A stretch of DNA of 13,341 nucleotides from Acidobacteriota bacterium (GCA_021802085.1 JAKAAZ010000088.1:1-13341), one strand, 5' to 3'. Shown: positions 6,634 through 13,287, counted from the first letter of the stretch. The notes: generated by a model not told the origin, from the letters alone. A program made the numbers and translations.

Positions 6634-8076
6634 TTAGGAAGCCGCAATTTCCCAATCGTAGCCCTCTTCACCATGCTGGCTCAGGTCCAGTCCTTCGTGT
6701 TCTTCCGCCGAACTGACGCGCAACCCCACCAGCATATCCACCACCTTCAGCAGCACCAGCGTTCCCACAATGGAGAGAATCCATGCAATCGCCACTCCCA
6801 GAAGTTGATGCGGCACCTGCATCCAGTTGCCGTCCATCCCGCCTACCGGCAGCGCGTGGCCCTGCGCATCCTGAAAGATTGGATTGATGGCCCGCGTAGC
6901 GAACACTCCGGTAAGAATCGCGCCCAGAGTGCCGCCCGCCCCATGCACGCCGAAGGCATCCAGCGAATCGTCATAGCCAAACCATTGTTTCACCTTGGCG
7001 ACCATGAAATAGCAGAACAATCCGGCCATGAACCCGATCGCGAGCGCCGACATCGGCCCGACAAACCCTGCCGCCGGAGTAATGGCGACCAGCCCCGCCA
7101 CCGCGCCTGAAATCGCTCCCAATGCGCTGGGCTTGCCATTGCGCAGCCATTCCGCCAGGCACCAGCCCAGGCCCGCCGCCGCCGCGCCAAATTGAGTGGC
7201 CACAAAGGCGCTGGTCGCCAGCGTTCCCGCCGACAGCGCGCTGCCCGCATTGAATCCAAACCAGCCCACCCACAGCAGCCCCGCGCCGATGAAGCTCAAC
7301 ACCACGCTGTGCGGCGGCATGCGCTCCTTGGGATAGTGCAGCCGCTTCCCCAGATAGATCGCGCACACCAGCGCCGACACTCCGGAGGTGATGTGGACCA
7401 CGGTGCCGCCGGCGAAATCCAGCGTGCGGACGCCTCCGGCCAGCGACGCATTCAGCAGCCCGTCTTTGCCCCACACCATGTGCGCCATCGGCGCGTACAC
7501 AAACAGCGACCACAGCAAGGTGAACAGAGCCATCGCGCTGAACTTCATCCGCTCCGCAAAGGCCCCGGAGATCAGCGCCGGCGTGATGATGGCGAACATC
7601 AACTGATAGATCATGAACGTGGCCAGCGGAATCGTGGCCGCATAGGCGGGGTCGGGCGCCGACCCGACTCCGCGCAAAAATACATGGTCCAGTCCGCCGA
7701 TAAAGCTTGTCCCCGAACTGAAACACAAGCTGAAGCCCACCACGGCCCATACCACCGTAATGATGCCCGTCATCGCAAAGCTGTGCATCATGGTGCTCAG
7801 GACATTCTTCTTGCGCACCAGGCCGCCGTAGAACAGCGCCAGCCCGGGAATCGTCATCAGCAACACCAGCGCCGCGCACACCAGCATCCAGGCGTTGTCC
7901 GCGGAAAGCTGCGCACTGCGCACCGCCTGGTCCAGTTGCAGCAGATGCTGCTGCATCTCCAGCGGCGTCGGCTGCCCGCCCCTGCCCGTGCTTGCGGCGA
8001 CCACCGCCCAGGCGCTTGTCCCACACCCTGCAACCAGCGTAAACACAAAGAAAGTGCGCGCCAAAATCCATCGCAT
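6634..8076 (-). CDS. amtB: Ammonium transporter AmtB
   Basis: A 480-residue inner-membrane ammonium channel with about eleven helices expected after an N-terminal signal. Key residues are visible: the pore twin histidines H228 (FAGGTVVHIT) and H378 (DAFGVHGAGG), D220 in TLDFAGG, W202 in HMVWGKDG, and the conserved stretch LFYGGLVRKKNVL (81-93). The C-terminal tail EEHEGLDLSQHGEEGY is typical and is the part that PII contacts in E. coli. The start at 8076 is preferred: GGTGG lies 9 nt upstream and residues 1-24 form a signal peptide ending AWA. An in-frame extension to 8214 looks unlike a leader. Residues 15-18 (VAGC) also resemble a lipobox, so the processing mode is uncertain. A polar ~30-residue segment (28-58, with a helical stretch MQQHLLQLDQAV) precedes the first channel helix. 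It is first of the amtB-PII-glnD cluster. Confidence 0.94.
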   Translation of the reverse strand: MRWILARTFFVFTLVAGCGTSAWAVVAASTGRGGQPTPLEMQQHLLQLDQAVRSAQLSADNAWMLVCAALVLLMTIPGLALFYGGLVRKKNVLSTMMHSFAMTGIITVVWAVVGFSLCFSSGTSFIGGLDHVFLRGVGSAPDPAYAATIPLATFMIYQLMFAIITPALISGAFAERMKFSAMALFTLLWSLFVYAPMAHMVWGKDGLLNASLAGGVRTLDFAGGTVVHITSGVSALVCAIYLGKRLHYPKERMPPHSVVLSFIGAGLLWVGWFGFNAGSALSAGTLATSAFVATQFGAAAAGLGWCLAEWLRNGKPSALGAISGAVAGLVAITPAAGFVGPMSALAIGFMAGLFCYFMVAKVKQWFGYDDSLDAFGVHGAGGTLGAILTGVFATRAINPIFQDAQGHALPVGGMDGNWMQVPHQLLGVAIAWILSIVGTLVLLKVVDMLVGLRVSSAEEHEGLDLSQHGEEGYDWEIAAS

Positions 8077-8377
8077 ACTTATGTACCACCGTCTTTCAAG
8101 AATGGCGTCACCCAACCCGGCTCGCGAAAAGTTGGTGAAAACACGACCGCTTCGCGAAACGAAAGCCAAAGTATCCACACGGTCGAGCAGTGGAACAGTT
8201 GCAGCGAGTCGCATTCGAATGTTTCGTCAAGCGAAGCAAGGAAATTCAGAGGGCTAATGGAAAAGTCTAATGTCTACTTTGACCGGATACAAGGAAAAGG
8301 TCGAATTTAAATTTTCTGTCGAGACCATTTCGCTGTTTGACCCAGGATTCACACCTTGTAGAGTCCTGTGGGCGAGA

Positions 8378-8441
8378 GTCATTCTGAACGAAGGTCGCGG
8401 CCGCGGCCGCAGTGAAGAATCCAGACCATATCCGCATCGTA
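8378..8441 (+). repeat. GTCATTC...GAATCCAGA dispersed repeat, copy B
   Basis: The repeat begins GTCATTCTGAACGAAGG and reaches GAAGAATCCAGA at 8425. The middle contains a perfect 14-bp palindrome, GCGGCCGCGGCCGC (8397-8410), not seen in the other copies. Its tail at 8420-8441 matches the reverse complement of 12347-12368 at 21 of 22 bases, so the repeat unit extends beyond the short core. Confidence 0.65.
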
Positions 8442-8509
8442 AACACCCCCATTACACCCTTGGTTTCCTTGCTGCGCCCGTATTCCCGTCCTCTGCCGAC
8501 CCATACTCC

Positions 8510-8539
8510 CTGACATCTATGGGAAATAGTTGATACATT
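8510..8539 (+). promoter_or_regulatory. Candidate sigma-70 promoter for the Wzi-like gene
   Basis: CTGACA (8510-8515) and TACATT (8534-8539) are separated by 18 bp, five and four matches to the -35 and -10 consensus. A transcript would start near 8546, leaving a leader of about 138 nt before the GTG start at 8684. Confidence 0.35.
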
Positions 8540-8674
8540 GGCGAAAGAACGATGATGCCAAAAAATCGACGCATGGAGCGCAAACGTCATCTTACTCTGA
8601 AGTGTGCGTTCAACCTTTGGCAGACGGCGGCCGACGGGAAATTTCACCGGGCGGGGGCCCAAAAATCGTTCGAC

Positions 8675-8678
8675 GAGG
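8675..8678 (+). promoter_or_regulatory. Ribosome binding site supporting the GTG start at 8684
   Basis: GAGG sits 5 nt before GTG 8684, good spacing. The upstream ATG candidates at 8552, 8555 and 8573 lack a comparable site, and only the GTG puts a signal peptide at the N-terminus. Confidence 0.5.
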
Positions 8679-8683
8679 TGCGA

Positions 8684-10678
8684 GTGAAGAATCGTAGCAT
8701 TCAGAATGTTTTGGCGGGGCTGCTCTGCACAGGATTGGCGGTCGCATGTACAGTGCTGCATCCCCGGCAGGCGGATGCGCAGGCGCAAATCCCGAACGCT
8801 CCATCGAGGCTGGCCGCCCCGGGCGTCGCATCGAATTTTTTGGCGAATCTATCCTGGCAGCCGGCGATTTCTCCCGGCGCATGGGGTCCACAGCAGGACC
8901 AGAGCATGCCCGCCTACCGTCAGCCGCCACCGGCCAAACCCGACGCCGCTTCGCCGAACTCCTATACCCCTCCGGCTCCATCCAGCGGCTCCAATTACAT
9001 GGACGAAGCCTTCCCCCCGTACCAGGTTGTGCCCGCGTCGGAACTGGCCTCCAATCTTGGCTCAACCTACATTCCTGTCGACAGTTGGATCTATAACGCG
9101 CTCCTGCGGCTGTATTCCCTCGGATACCTGGACCGCGCATTCGTCGATATGCGCCCCTGGACCCGGATGAGCGTGCTGCGCATGTTGTATGCCGAGCAGG
9201 AAAGAATTCACTCGGAGCGCAATAACGAGCAAGCGCTGGAGATTTACAACGCGGTCCTGGCGGAGCTGGAATCCGATGTGCCGACGACCAGCTACTGGAC
9301 AACCAACGCCACCCTGGAGTCGCTCTATGAGCGCGCCATGCCCATCGGCGGTACGCCGCTGAACGACAGTTTCCATCTCGGCCAAACCATCATCAACAAC
9401 TATGGCCGCCCCTATGAACAGGGATTCAACAACTACTCCGGTTTCAGCGCCAGGGCGAGTACCGGTCCGTTTGCGCTCTATGTACGCGGCGAATATCAGC
9501 ACGCGCCCAGCGCCGCTGGCTATTCCCCCGCTCTGGCCCTGACCCTGGCCAATCTCGACGGGGTTCCCGACGTTCCCCAGGACACCATTCCCGCCGGCCC
9601 CATCCCCACCCAAAATTATTTTCGGCTCATCGAAGCGAACCTCTCCGCCACGTTTCTGAACCATGATTTTTCGATCGGCAAGAGCGATGTATGGGATGGT
9701 CCCGCCAGCGGCGGCGCGTTCGACTGGAGCAACAACGCGGAAGATATCTATTCCTTCCGCATCAATCGCATCGAGCCGCTGCACATTCCGCTCCTCTCCT
9801 ACGTCTTCGGCCCGGTGCGATATGAATTCCTGGTCGGCAGCCTGAAAGGCCACACCGATCCCAACGATCCCTGGGTCCACATGGAAAAGTTCGCCTTCAA
9901 CCCCACTCCCGATTTCGAGTTCGGCTTCTCGCGCACCGTCATCTGGGGCGGCGAGGGCCATGTCCCCATCACATTGGGCAGCTTCTGGAACAGCTTCACC
10001 AGTTTTCAGAATGTTCCTGTAGCGACCAAATTCTCCCGCAACGACCCCGGCGCCCGCTTCAGCACCTTTGACTTCACCTTGCGCCTGCCCTACGCCAGCA
10101 AATTGCTGACGCTCTATACCGACTCCGAATCGCACGACGACGTCACGCCCGTCAGCGCGCCGCGTCGCGCTGCCATCCGCGCCGGGCTCTATCTGGATCG
10201 CTTCCCCGGCGCGCCCAGACTCGACCTGCGCGCGGAAGGCGTCTATTCCGACGTGTCTGTCTCCAACAGCTACCGCGGCAGCTTCATGTACATTGAGGTG
10301 ATCCAGCGCCAGGGCTACACCAACAAGGGAAACATCTTCGGCGACTGGATCGGGCGCGAATCCAAGGGCGGCCAGGCCTGGCTCACCTACCATCTTTCTC
10401 CCAGCGAAATGCTGCAGCTCTCCTACAGAAACGCCAAAGCCGCCAAGGACTTCATCCCCGGCAGCACAAATCCCAACTTCACGGATGGTGGCACCACGCA
10501 GAACCTGTTTACCGTCACCGTGGTCAAGCGCCTCAAGCCTCAAGTCGAGTTGAATGCGTGGCTCCAGTACGAACGCTGGAAAGCTCCCGTCTACAAGCCT
10601 GGCGGCCAGAACGATGTCACAACCAATATCCAGATCACCTGGTATCCCAAACTCACCCGCACCCTCCGCAAGTGGTAA
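8684..10678 (+). CDS. Capsule-assembly Wzi-family outer-membrane protein
   Basis: A 664-residue protein resembling the Wzi family of outer-membrane beta-barrels, which in enterics help anchor or assemble capsular polysaccharide. From the GTG start, residues 1-32 read as a Sec signal peptide (VKNRS, hydrophobic core, cleavage near ADA). A Pro/Ser-rich stretch follows at about 59-103. A helical segment typical of these proteins comes next (PVDSWIYNALLRLYSLGYLD, 131-150, then RPWTRMSVLRML). The barrel carries the Wzi-like phrases IGKSDVWDGPASGG (331-344), SNNAED (349-354) and FSRTVIWGGEGH (415-426). Alternating strands continue to a terminal Trp, as expected for an outer-membrane barrel. It is longer than E. 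coli Wzi (~480 residues). ATG 8552 would add 44 charged residues ahead of the signal peptide and is less likely. It stands alone, with no capsule genes in view, so its polysaccharide partner is unknown. Confidence 0.8.
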   Translation: MKNRSIQNVLAGLLCTGLAVACTVLHPRQADAQAQIPNAPSRLAAPGVASNFLANLSWQPAISPGAWGPQQDQSMPAYRQPPPAKPDAASPNSYTPPAPSSGSNYMDEAFPPYQVVPASELASNLGSTYIPVDSWIYNALLRLYSLGYLDRAFVDMRPWTRMSVLRMLYAEQERIHSERNNEQALEIYNAVLAELESDVPTTSYWTTNATLESLYERAMPIGGTPLNDSFHLGQTIINNYGRPYEQGFNNYSGFSARASTGPFALYVRGEYQHAPSAAGYSPALALTLANLDGVPDVPQDTIPAGPIPTQNYFRLIEANLSATFLNHDFSIGKSDVWDGPASGGAFDWSNNAEDIYSFRINRIEPLHIPLLSYVFGPVRYEFLVGSLKGHTDPNDPWVHMEKFAFNPTPDFEFGFSRTVIWGGEGHVPITLGSFWNSFTSFQNVPVATKFSRNDPGARFSTFDFTLRLPYASKLLTLYTDSESHDDVTPVSAPRRAAIRAGLYLDRFPGAPRLDLRAEGVYSDVSVSNSYRGSFMYIEVIQRQGYTNKGNIFGDWIGRESKGGQAWLTYHLSPSEMLQLSYRNAKAAKDFIPGSTNPNFTDGGTTQNLFTVTVVKRLKPQVELNAWLQYERWKAPVYKPGGQNDVTTNIQITWYPKLTRTLRKW

Positions 10679-10751
10679 TGAAAATTTCCGTTAGGCGAGT
10701 GGTCCCATCGTGCAAGTCATCTCTCGGCTTGCATGGGGAAGAAAGCGGGTG

Positions 10752-10783
10752 CCCCAGGTCTCGATTTTGAGACCTGGGGTTTT
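10752..10783 (+). terminator. Strong hairpin terminator after the Wzi-like gene
   Basis: A perfect 11-bp stem, CCCCAGGTCTC / GAGACCTGGGG, with loop GATTTT, is followed directly by TTTT. It lies 73 nt after the Wzi stop codon and should work as an intrinsic terminator. The same palindrome type may also be a dispersed repeat in related genomes. Confidence 0.6.
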
Positions 10784-10885
10784 AGAGCATTTCCATAGAT
10801 AGAGTAAGGTTTGGGTGCCCCATCCTAGCGAAGCTAGAGTGGGAATGAATGATGCCCACATTACAGTAACAGTGAAAATGCTCTA
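10783..10885 (+). repeat. 103-nt palindromic repeat containing GGGTGCCCCATCC
   Basis: Perfect 10-bp inverted ends, TAGAGCATTT (10783-10792) and AAATGCTCTA (10876-10885), frame a unit related to 3352-3488. Inside, 10819-10829 and 10833-10843 form an 11-position stem around GAA with one mismatch and one G-T pair. The left end overlaps the terminator's T-run and the right end overlaps the next element. Confidence 0.6.
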
Positions 10886-11013
10886 GTACTACAGTTGCAG
10901 ATAGCGAATCGTCTGGGTAGCTGGGCTGTAAGCTATTGATTTTTAGAGAGCAGCGCGCAAGTGGGTCGCAATGGAAATCAGGGGAAATCCATTAAGTGCA
11001 ACTGTAGTACTAG
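10883..11013. mobile_element. MITE-like element 1 with 17-bp inverted ends
   Basis: CTAGTACTACAGTTGCA (10883-10899) is the exact reverse complement of 10997-11013. With CTAG as the likely target duplication, the core is 123 bp (10887-11009) with 13-bp terminal inverted repeats starting TACTACAG. It has no coding capacity. The size, ends and 4-bp palindromic flanks fit a non-autonomous element moved by a transposase elsewhere in the genome. IS5-type elements favour CTAG-like targets, but the family is not established. Confidence 0.55.
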
Positions 11014-11185
11014 TGTCCTGAGTCTGAAATTCGTTAAAGAAATGATTTTCGGTCTTGTATCGGGGCTCGGCTTTAGCCGTGCCGAAAATGGCGCAAAACA
11101 GATGGGGCTTGAGCCCCTGAGTACTGCTGTTCGAATCGCTTCCATCCATCGAATTGTTGAATGAACTTCAGACTCAGGACACTGG
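11010..11185. mobile_element. MITE-like element 2 abutting element 1
   Basis: AGTGTCCTGAGTCTGAA (11012-11028) is the exact reverse complement of 11167-11183, and weaker pairing continues to about 30 bp. If the ends are TGTCC...GGACA (11014-11181, 168 bp), the flanks are CTAG on the left (shared with element 1) and CTGG on the right. The inside holds hairpins GGCTCGGC-TTTA-GCCGTGCC and GGGGC-TTGA-GCCCC. No transposase is encoded. Confidence 0.55.
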
Positions 11186-11247
11186 ACCGGCGAGTTCCGC
11201 GTCCCAGTACCAGCGAAATTTCCTTCAGGAAAAACGCGCTCCAGAAC

Positions 11248-12144
11248 TCATGCCTCGACCGGCAGCGCGTCGATCTGCGATTCGGAAATGTAGGCTGCCA
11301 TCGCCTGGGCAAGTTGCGAGTCCACCTCGTCGGCAATCGCCATCACATCCACCAGCAGCAGGCTGAAGTCCACCTGGCGCAGGTTGTCTTGCAGTGTCTG
11401 GAAGATGCTGACCTGCAGCATGCGCGACTCCTCCACCATCATGGCGGCGGTGTAGCCTTGCTTACGCCGCAGAAACCCGTGCTGAGCGGCCGAGGGTGAC
11501 ACCAACGCGCGCGTGCCCAGTGCGAGCGGGTGGCGTAGACGAGACACCAGGTCGCGAAACATCTGTGGCAAGTGAGCACAGCGTTCTTTGGGTCCCAGCC
11601 GAACAGTGATGATCTGCGGCTCCAGCTCGACATGCAAAAGCCAGTCCTCGATCGTCGATTGCGTCTCCCGTTCCAGAATATTCGCCACGTTTTCTATAGG
11701 TCGCACAGACTTCACCCCTCTCTTCAACCGTTCCCGTATTGTTTCCACCAGCGTCTTTGGATCCAAAGGCTTCACCAGAATTTCATCCGCCTGCATCAGG
11801 ATCGCCGCCGCGGCTTCCTTCATCTCGGGATAGCCGCTGAAGATCACCGTCACCGCCTGCGGGTTGGAGTGGCGCATCGCGCTCACCACCGTCAGCCCAT
11901 CCCCGGCGCCGGGCATGTGCAGGTCGCTCAGCAGCACATCGAAGCTCTCAGAACCGATCAGGCGAAGCGCATCCTTCACATTGGTGGTCGCGACCACTTC
12001 AAAATCGTTATGTTCCAGCACCATCCGCAGAGTGACGCGTACGGATTCATTGTCGTCCACCAGCAAAACCTTCGGCTTGGCCGGCAGTCCGTTCCGTTCG
12101 GCAACGGAATTCAGTTGTTCGGCCATCATCGCATGTTTTTCCAT
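11248..12144 (-). CDS. Response regulator with receiver and RsbRD_N-like helical output domain
   Basis: A 298-residue cytoplasmic protein. Residues 25-140 are a complete CheY-like receiver: acidic pair D30/D31 (VLLVDDNE), phosphoacceptor D74 (LLSDLHMP), S103 (IFSGYP) and K125 (LVKPLD). After a linker (VRPIENVANILERE), residues about 150-285 are all-helical. They carry phrases (TIEDWLLHVE, HLPQMFRDLVSRLRHP, AAQHGFLRRKQGYTAAMMVEESRML) resembling the RsbRD N-terminal domain of stress-signalling proteins; that match is from memory and tentative. No DNA-binding helix-turn-helix, GGDEF or phosphatase motif is visible, so the output is probably protein-protein. ATG 12144 is supported by GAAGG 8 nt upstream. 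No partner histidine kinase is in the window. The Crp-type gene upstream is on the same strand but 361 nt away, so cotranscription is doubtful. Confidence 0.85.
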   Translation of the reverse strand: MEKHAMMAEQLNSVAERNGLPAKPKVLLVDDNESVRVTLRMVLEHNDFEVVATTNVKDALRLIGSESFDVLLSDLHMPGAGDGLTVVSAMRHSNPQAVTVIFSGYPEMKEAAAAILMQADEILVKPLDPKTLVETIRERLKRGVKSVRPIENVANILERETQSTIEDWLLHVELEPQIITVRLGPKERCAHLPQMFRDLVSRLRHPLALGTRALVSPSAAQHGFLRRKQGYTAAMMVEESRMLQVSIFQTLQDNLRQVDFSLLLVDVMAIADEVDSQLAQAMAAYISESQIDALPVEA

Positions 12145-12195
12145 AAGCTACGCCTTCTTTCCTTACGAGTTCATCGACACGGGTTGCGATATTTC

Positions 12196-12260
12196 GTCAT
12201 CCTCGGCAAGGTCGAAGGACTCAGAATGACTCATCTCCATTTTTTTTGAATGCGGTGCCT
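12196..12260 (-). repeat. Inverted GTCATTC-type repeat, copy D, with T-run
   Basis: The unit runs from GTCATCCTC to AGAATGAC on the plus strand (12196-12230), then 8 T at 12240-12247 and GAATGC. It is related in the same orientation to 12380-12436 and reads as the common repeat on the minus strand. Confidence 0.6.
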
Positions 12261-12289
12261 CAAAATTCGCGCTTTTCAAAATAAGATGA

Positions 12290-12330
12290 GTCATTCCGAC
12301 ACTGAGCTTGTCGAAGGGGAAGAATCCAGA
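12290..12330 (+). repeat. GTCATTC...GAATCCAGA dispersed repeat, copy C
   Basis: It begins GTCATTCCGACACTGAGC and ends GAAGAATCCAGA. It faces inverted copy E, so 12290-12415 as a whole is a large imperfect inverted repeat that could fold into a long hairpin. Confidence 0.65.
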
Positions 12331-12346
12331 AGGGAACGGCAGCATC

Positions 12347-12436
12347 TACGATGCGGATATCGTCTGGACTCTTCGCGATGTTCATCCTGCGCCAAGTCGA
12401 AGAACTCAGTACGACCCATCCTTTTTTTTTTGAATA
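12347..12436 (-). repeat. Inverted GTCATTC-type repeat, copy E, with shared tail and T-run
   Basis: Read on the minus strand, 12415 down to 12363 follows the repeat consensus (GTCGTACTGAG ... GAAGAGTCCAGA). The following bases, 12368-12347, match 8420-8441 at 21 of 22 positions. On the plus strand the copy is followed by 10 T at 12422-12431 and GAAT, as in copy D. Confidence 0.6.
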
Positions 12437-12505
12437 GCATCTACAAAAAATTTGCTTCATCTTCGAGCATTTCACAGCAGAAGTCTCAAGTCTGGTCAAT
12501 TTTGC

Positions 12506-13207
12506 TCATCGGCGTCGCCGGCGTGTCGCCGGTTTTCCTGCACCCGGTCCGGTATTCAGCAGGGCTGCGCTCACAACGTTCTCCTCTGGATGTTGATCGT
12601 GCAGAATGACGTTGAGCAGCGACTTATTCACCCGGATGCGGCCGTTGTACTCGATAAAGCCGAGTTTGCGAAATCGGTTCATGAAGAAGCTGACGCGGGA
12701 CCGAGTGGTGCCGATCATCTCCGCCAGGGTTTCCTGCGTGATCTCGGGAATCAGCGGTTCCGGTTCGCCCGGCTTGCCGAATTCCGCCATCAACAGCAGA
12801 ATCCTTGCCAGTCGCTTTTCGCTGGAGTTGAACAGTTGATCGACAAGGTCGGCTTGGATCCGCATGCTGCGGGCCAGCAAGAACGACAAAAACAAGTCGG
12901 AGAAGGTCGGCTGCTCGTGCATCACGCGGATCATCTCTGTCCGCTCGATCTTGAGCGCTGTACAGGCCGTAATCGCGGTGGCGGTTGCCAGTCGGACCCC
13001 GCCCACGCTGGCGAGCGATTCTTCTCCAACGAAATCGCCAACAGAGAATATTGTGATGGTGGCTTCTTTCCCGTTCGCCGAAACGACAGAAAGTCTCGCC
13101 CTGCCTTTTTGAAGATAGAAAATGGAGTCGGCGGGATCGCCCTGCGAAAAGAAGTCCTGCTTCGCATTTAGGTGGACGATTCTTCGCCCTAGGAGTCTGT
13201 CGGGCAT
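12506..13207 (-). CDS. Crp/Fnr-family transcriptional regulator
   Basis: A 233-residue DNA-binding regulator. Residues about 8-95 form the cyclic-nucleotide-binding-type beta-roll (FSQGDPADSIFYLQKGRARL, then GDFVGEESLAS at 57-67). A long dimer helix spans about 100-138, and a Crp-type winged helix-turn-helix follows, with recognition region ITQETLAEMIGTTRSRVSFFMNRFRKLG (156-183). The phosphate-loop region has R72, but Leu73 stands where cAMP-binding CRP has Ser/Thr, and there is no Fnr-type cysteine set, so the ligand is unknown. The last residues are a basic run, RRRRR. ATG 13207 is the only usable start because a TAG lies in frame four codons upstream; the ribosome site is weak (GGA) and the N-terminus is slightly short for the family. 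Targets cannot be named. Confidence 0.9.
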   Translation of the reverse strand: MPDRLLGRRIVHLNAKQDFFSQGDPADSIFYLQKGRARLSVVSANGKEATITIFSVGDFVGEESLASVGGVRLATATAITACTALKIERTEMIRVMHEQPTFSDLFLSFLLARSMRIQADLVDQLFNSSEKRLARILLLMAEFGKPGEPEPLIPEITQETLAEMIGTTRSRVSFFMNRFRKLGFIEYNGRIRVNKSLLNVILHDQHPEENVVSAALLNTGPGAGKPATRRRRR

Positions 13208-13287
13208 AGCGTTCCGCTAAGGCCGATTCAGCGATTTGCAGGGCTGGTGTTCGATCTGGGGGGCGCAGGCCGTAATCCCGTTGGTAG

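Larger units (their letters stand above)
8077..8551. other. Divergent intergenic region, amtB and Wzi-like gene
   Basis: This 475-nt region should carry the amtB promoter (minus strand) and a promoter for the rightward gene. Reading the minus strand, I found no sigma-54 match (TGGC-N8-TTGC type) ahead of amtB and no strong sigma-70 pair. It contains a dispersed repeat (8378-8441) and a candidate plus-strand promoter at 8510-8539. No credible gene is seen. Confidence 0.5.
10679..11247. other. Repeat-filled intergenic region
   Basis: These 569 nt between two genes ending toward each other hold no credible gene. They are filled by a hairpin terminator (10752-10783), a 103-nt palindromic repeat (10783-10885), and two abutting MITE-like elements (10883-11013 and 11010-11185). 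Short open frames in the last element come from its palindromic ends. Confidence 0.6.
12145..12505. other. Intergenic region built from repeats
   Basis: These 361 nt hold no gene. They contain three copies of the GTCATTC-type repeat: one direct (12290-12330) and two inverted (12196-12230, 12363-12415). The two inverted copies are each followed by a T-run (8 T from 12240, 10 T from 12422) and GAAT. No clear promoter or GC-rich terminator was found for either flanking gene. Confidence 0.5.

Noticed and set aside
6552..6674. N-terminal extension of PII to 6674
   Set aside because: It overlaps the end of amtB and adds residues unlike any PII; MQKIE at 6551 has a good ribosome site and gives the standard length.
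8077..8214. N-terminal extension of AmtB to 8214
   Set aside because: The added 46 residues do not resemble a leader and precede a proper signal peptide that has its own ribosome site.
8077..8300. Sigma-54 promoter upstream of amtB
   Set aside because: I looked on the minus strand for the GG...GC pair at the required spacing and found none close to consensus.
7192..8310. Plus-strand open frame of 372 codons opposite amtB
   Set aside because: Antisense to a clear ammonium channel; composition dominated by Arg, His and Gln.
8552..8683. ATG starts at 8552, 8555 or 8573 for the Wzi-like protein
   Set aside because: They would put about 40 charged residues before a clear signal peptide and lack a good ribosome site; GTG 8684 has GAGG at 5 nt.
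9062..10543. Minus-strand open frame of 493 codons opposite the Wzi-like gene
   Set aside because: Antisense to a gene with signal peptide, barrel pattern and Wzi-like motifs; Gly/Val/Ala-rich with no domain pattern.
10943..11366. Short open frames in the repeat region
   Set aside because: They arise from the palindromic ends of the MITE-like elements, on both strands, without ribosome sites or conserved domains.
12145..12505. CRISPR-like array
   Set aside because: Repeats are present, but they are inverted, few and irregularly spaced, with no uniform spacers and no cas genes.
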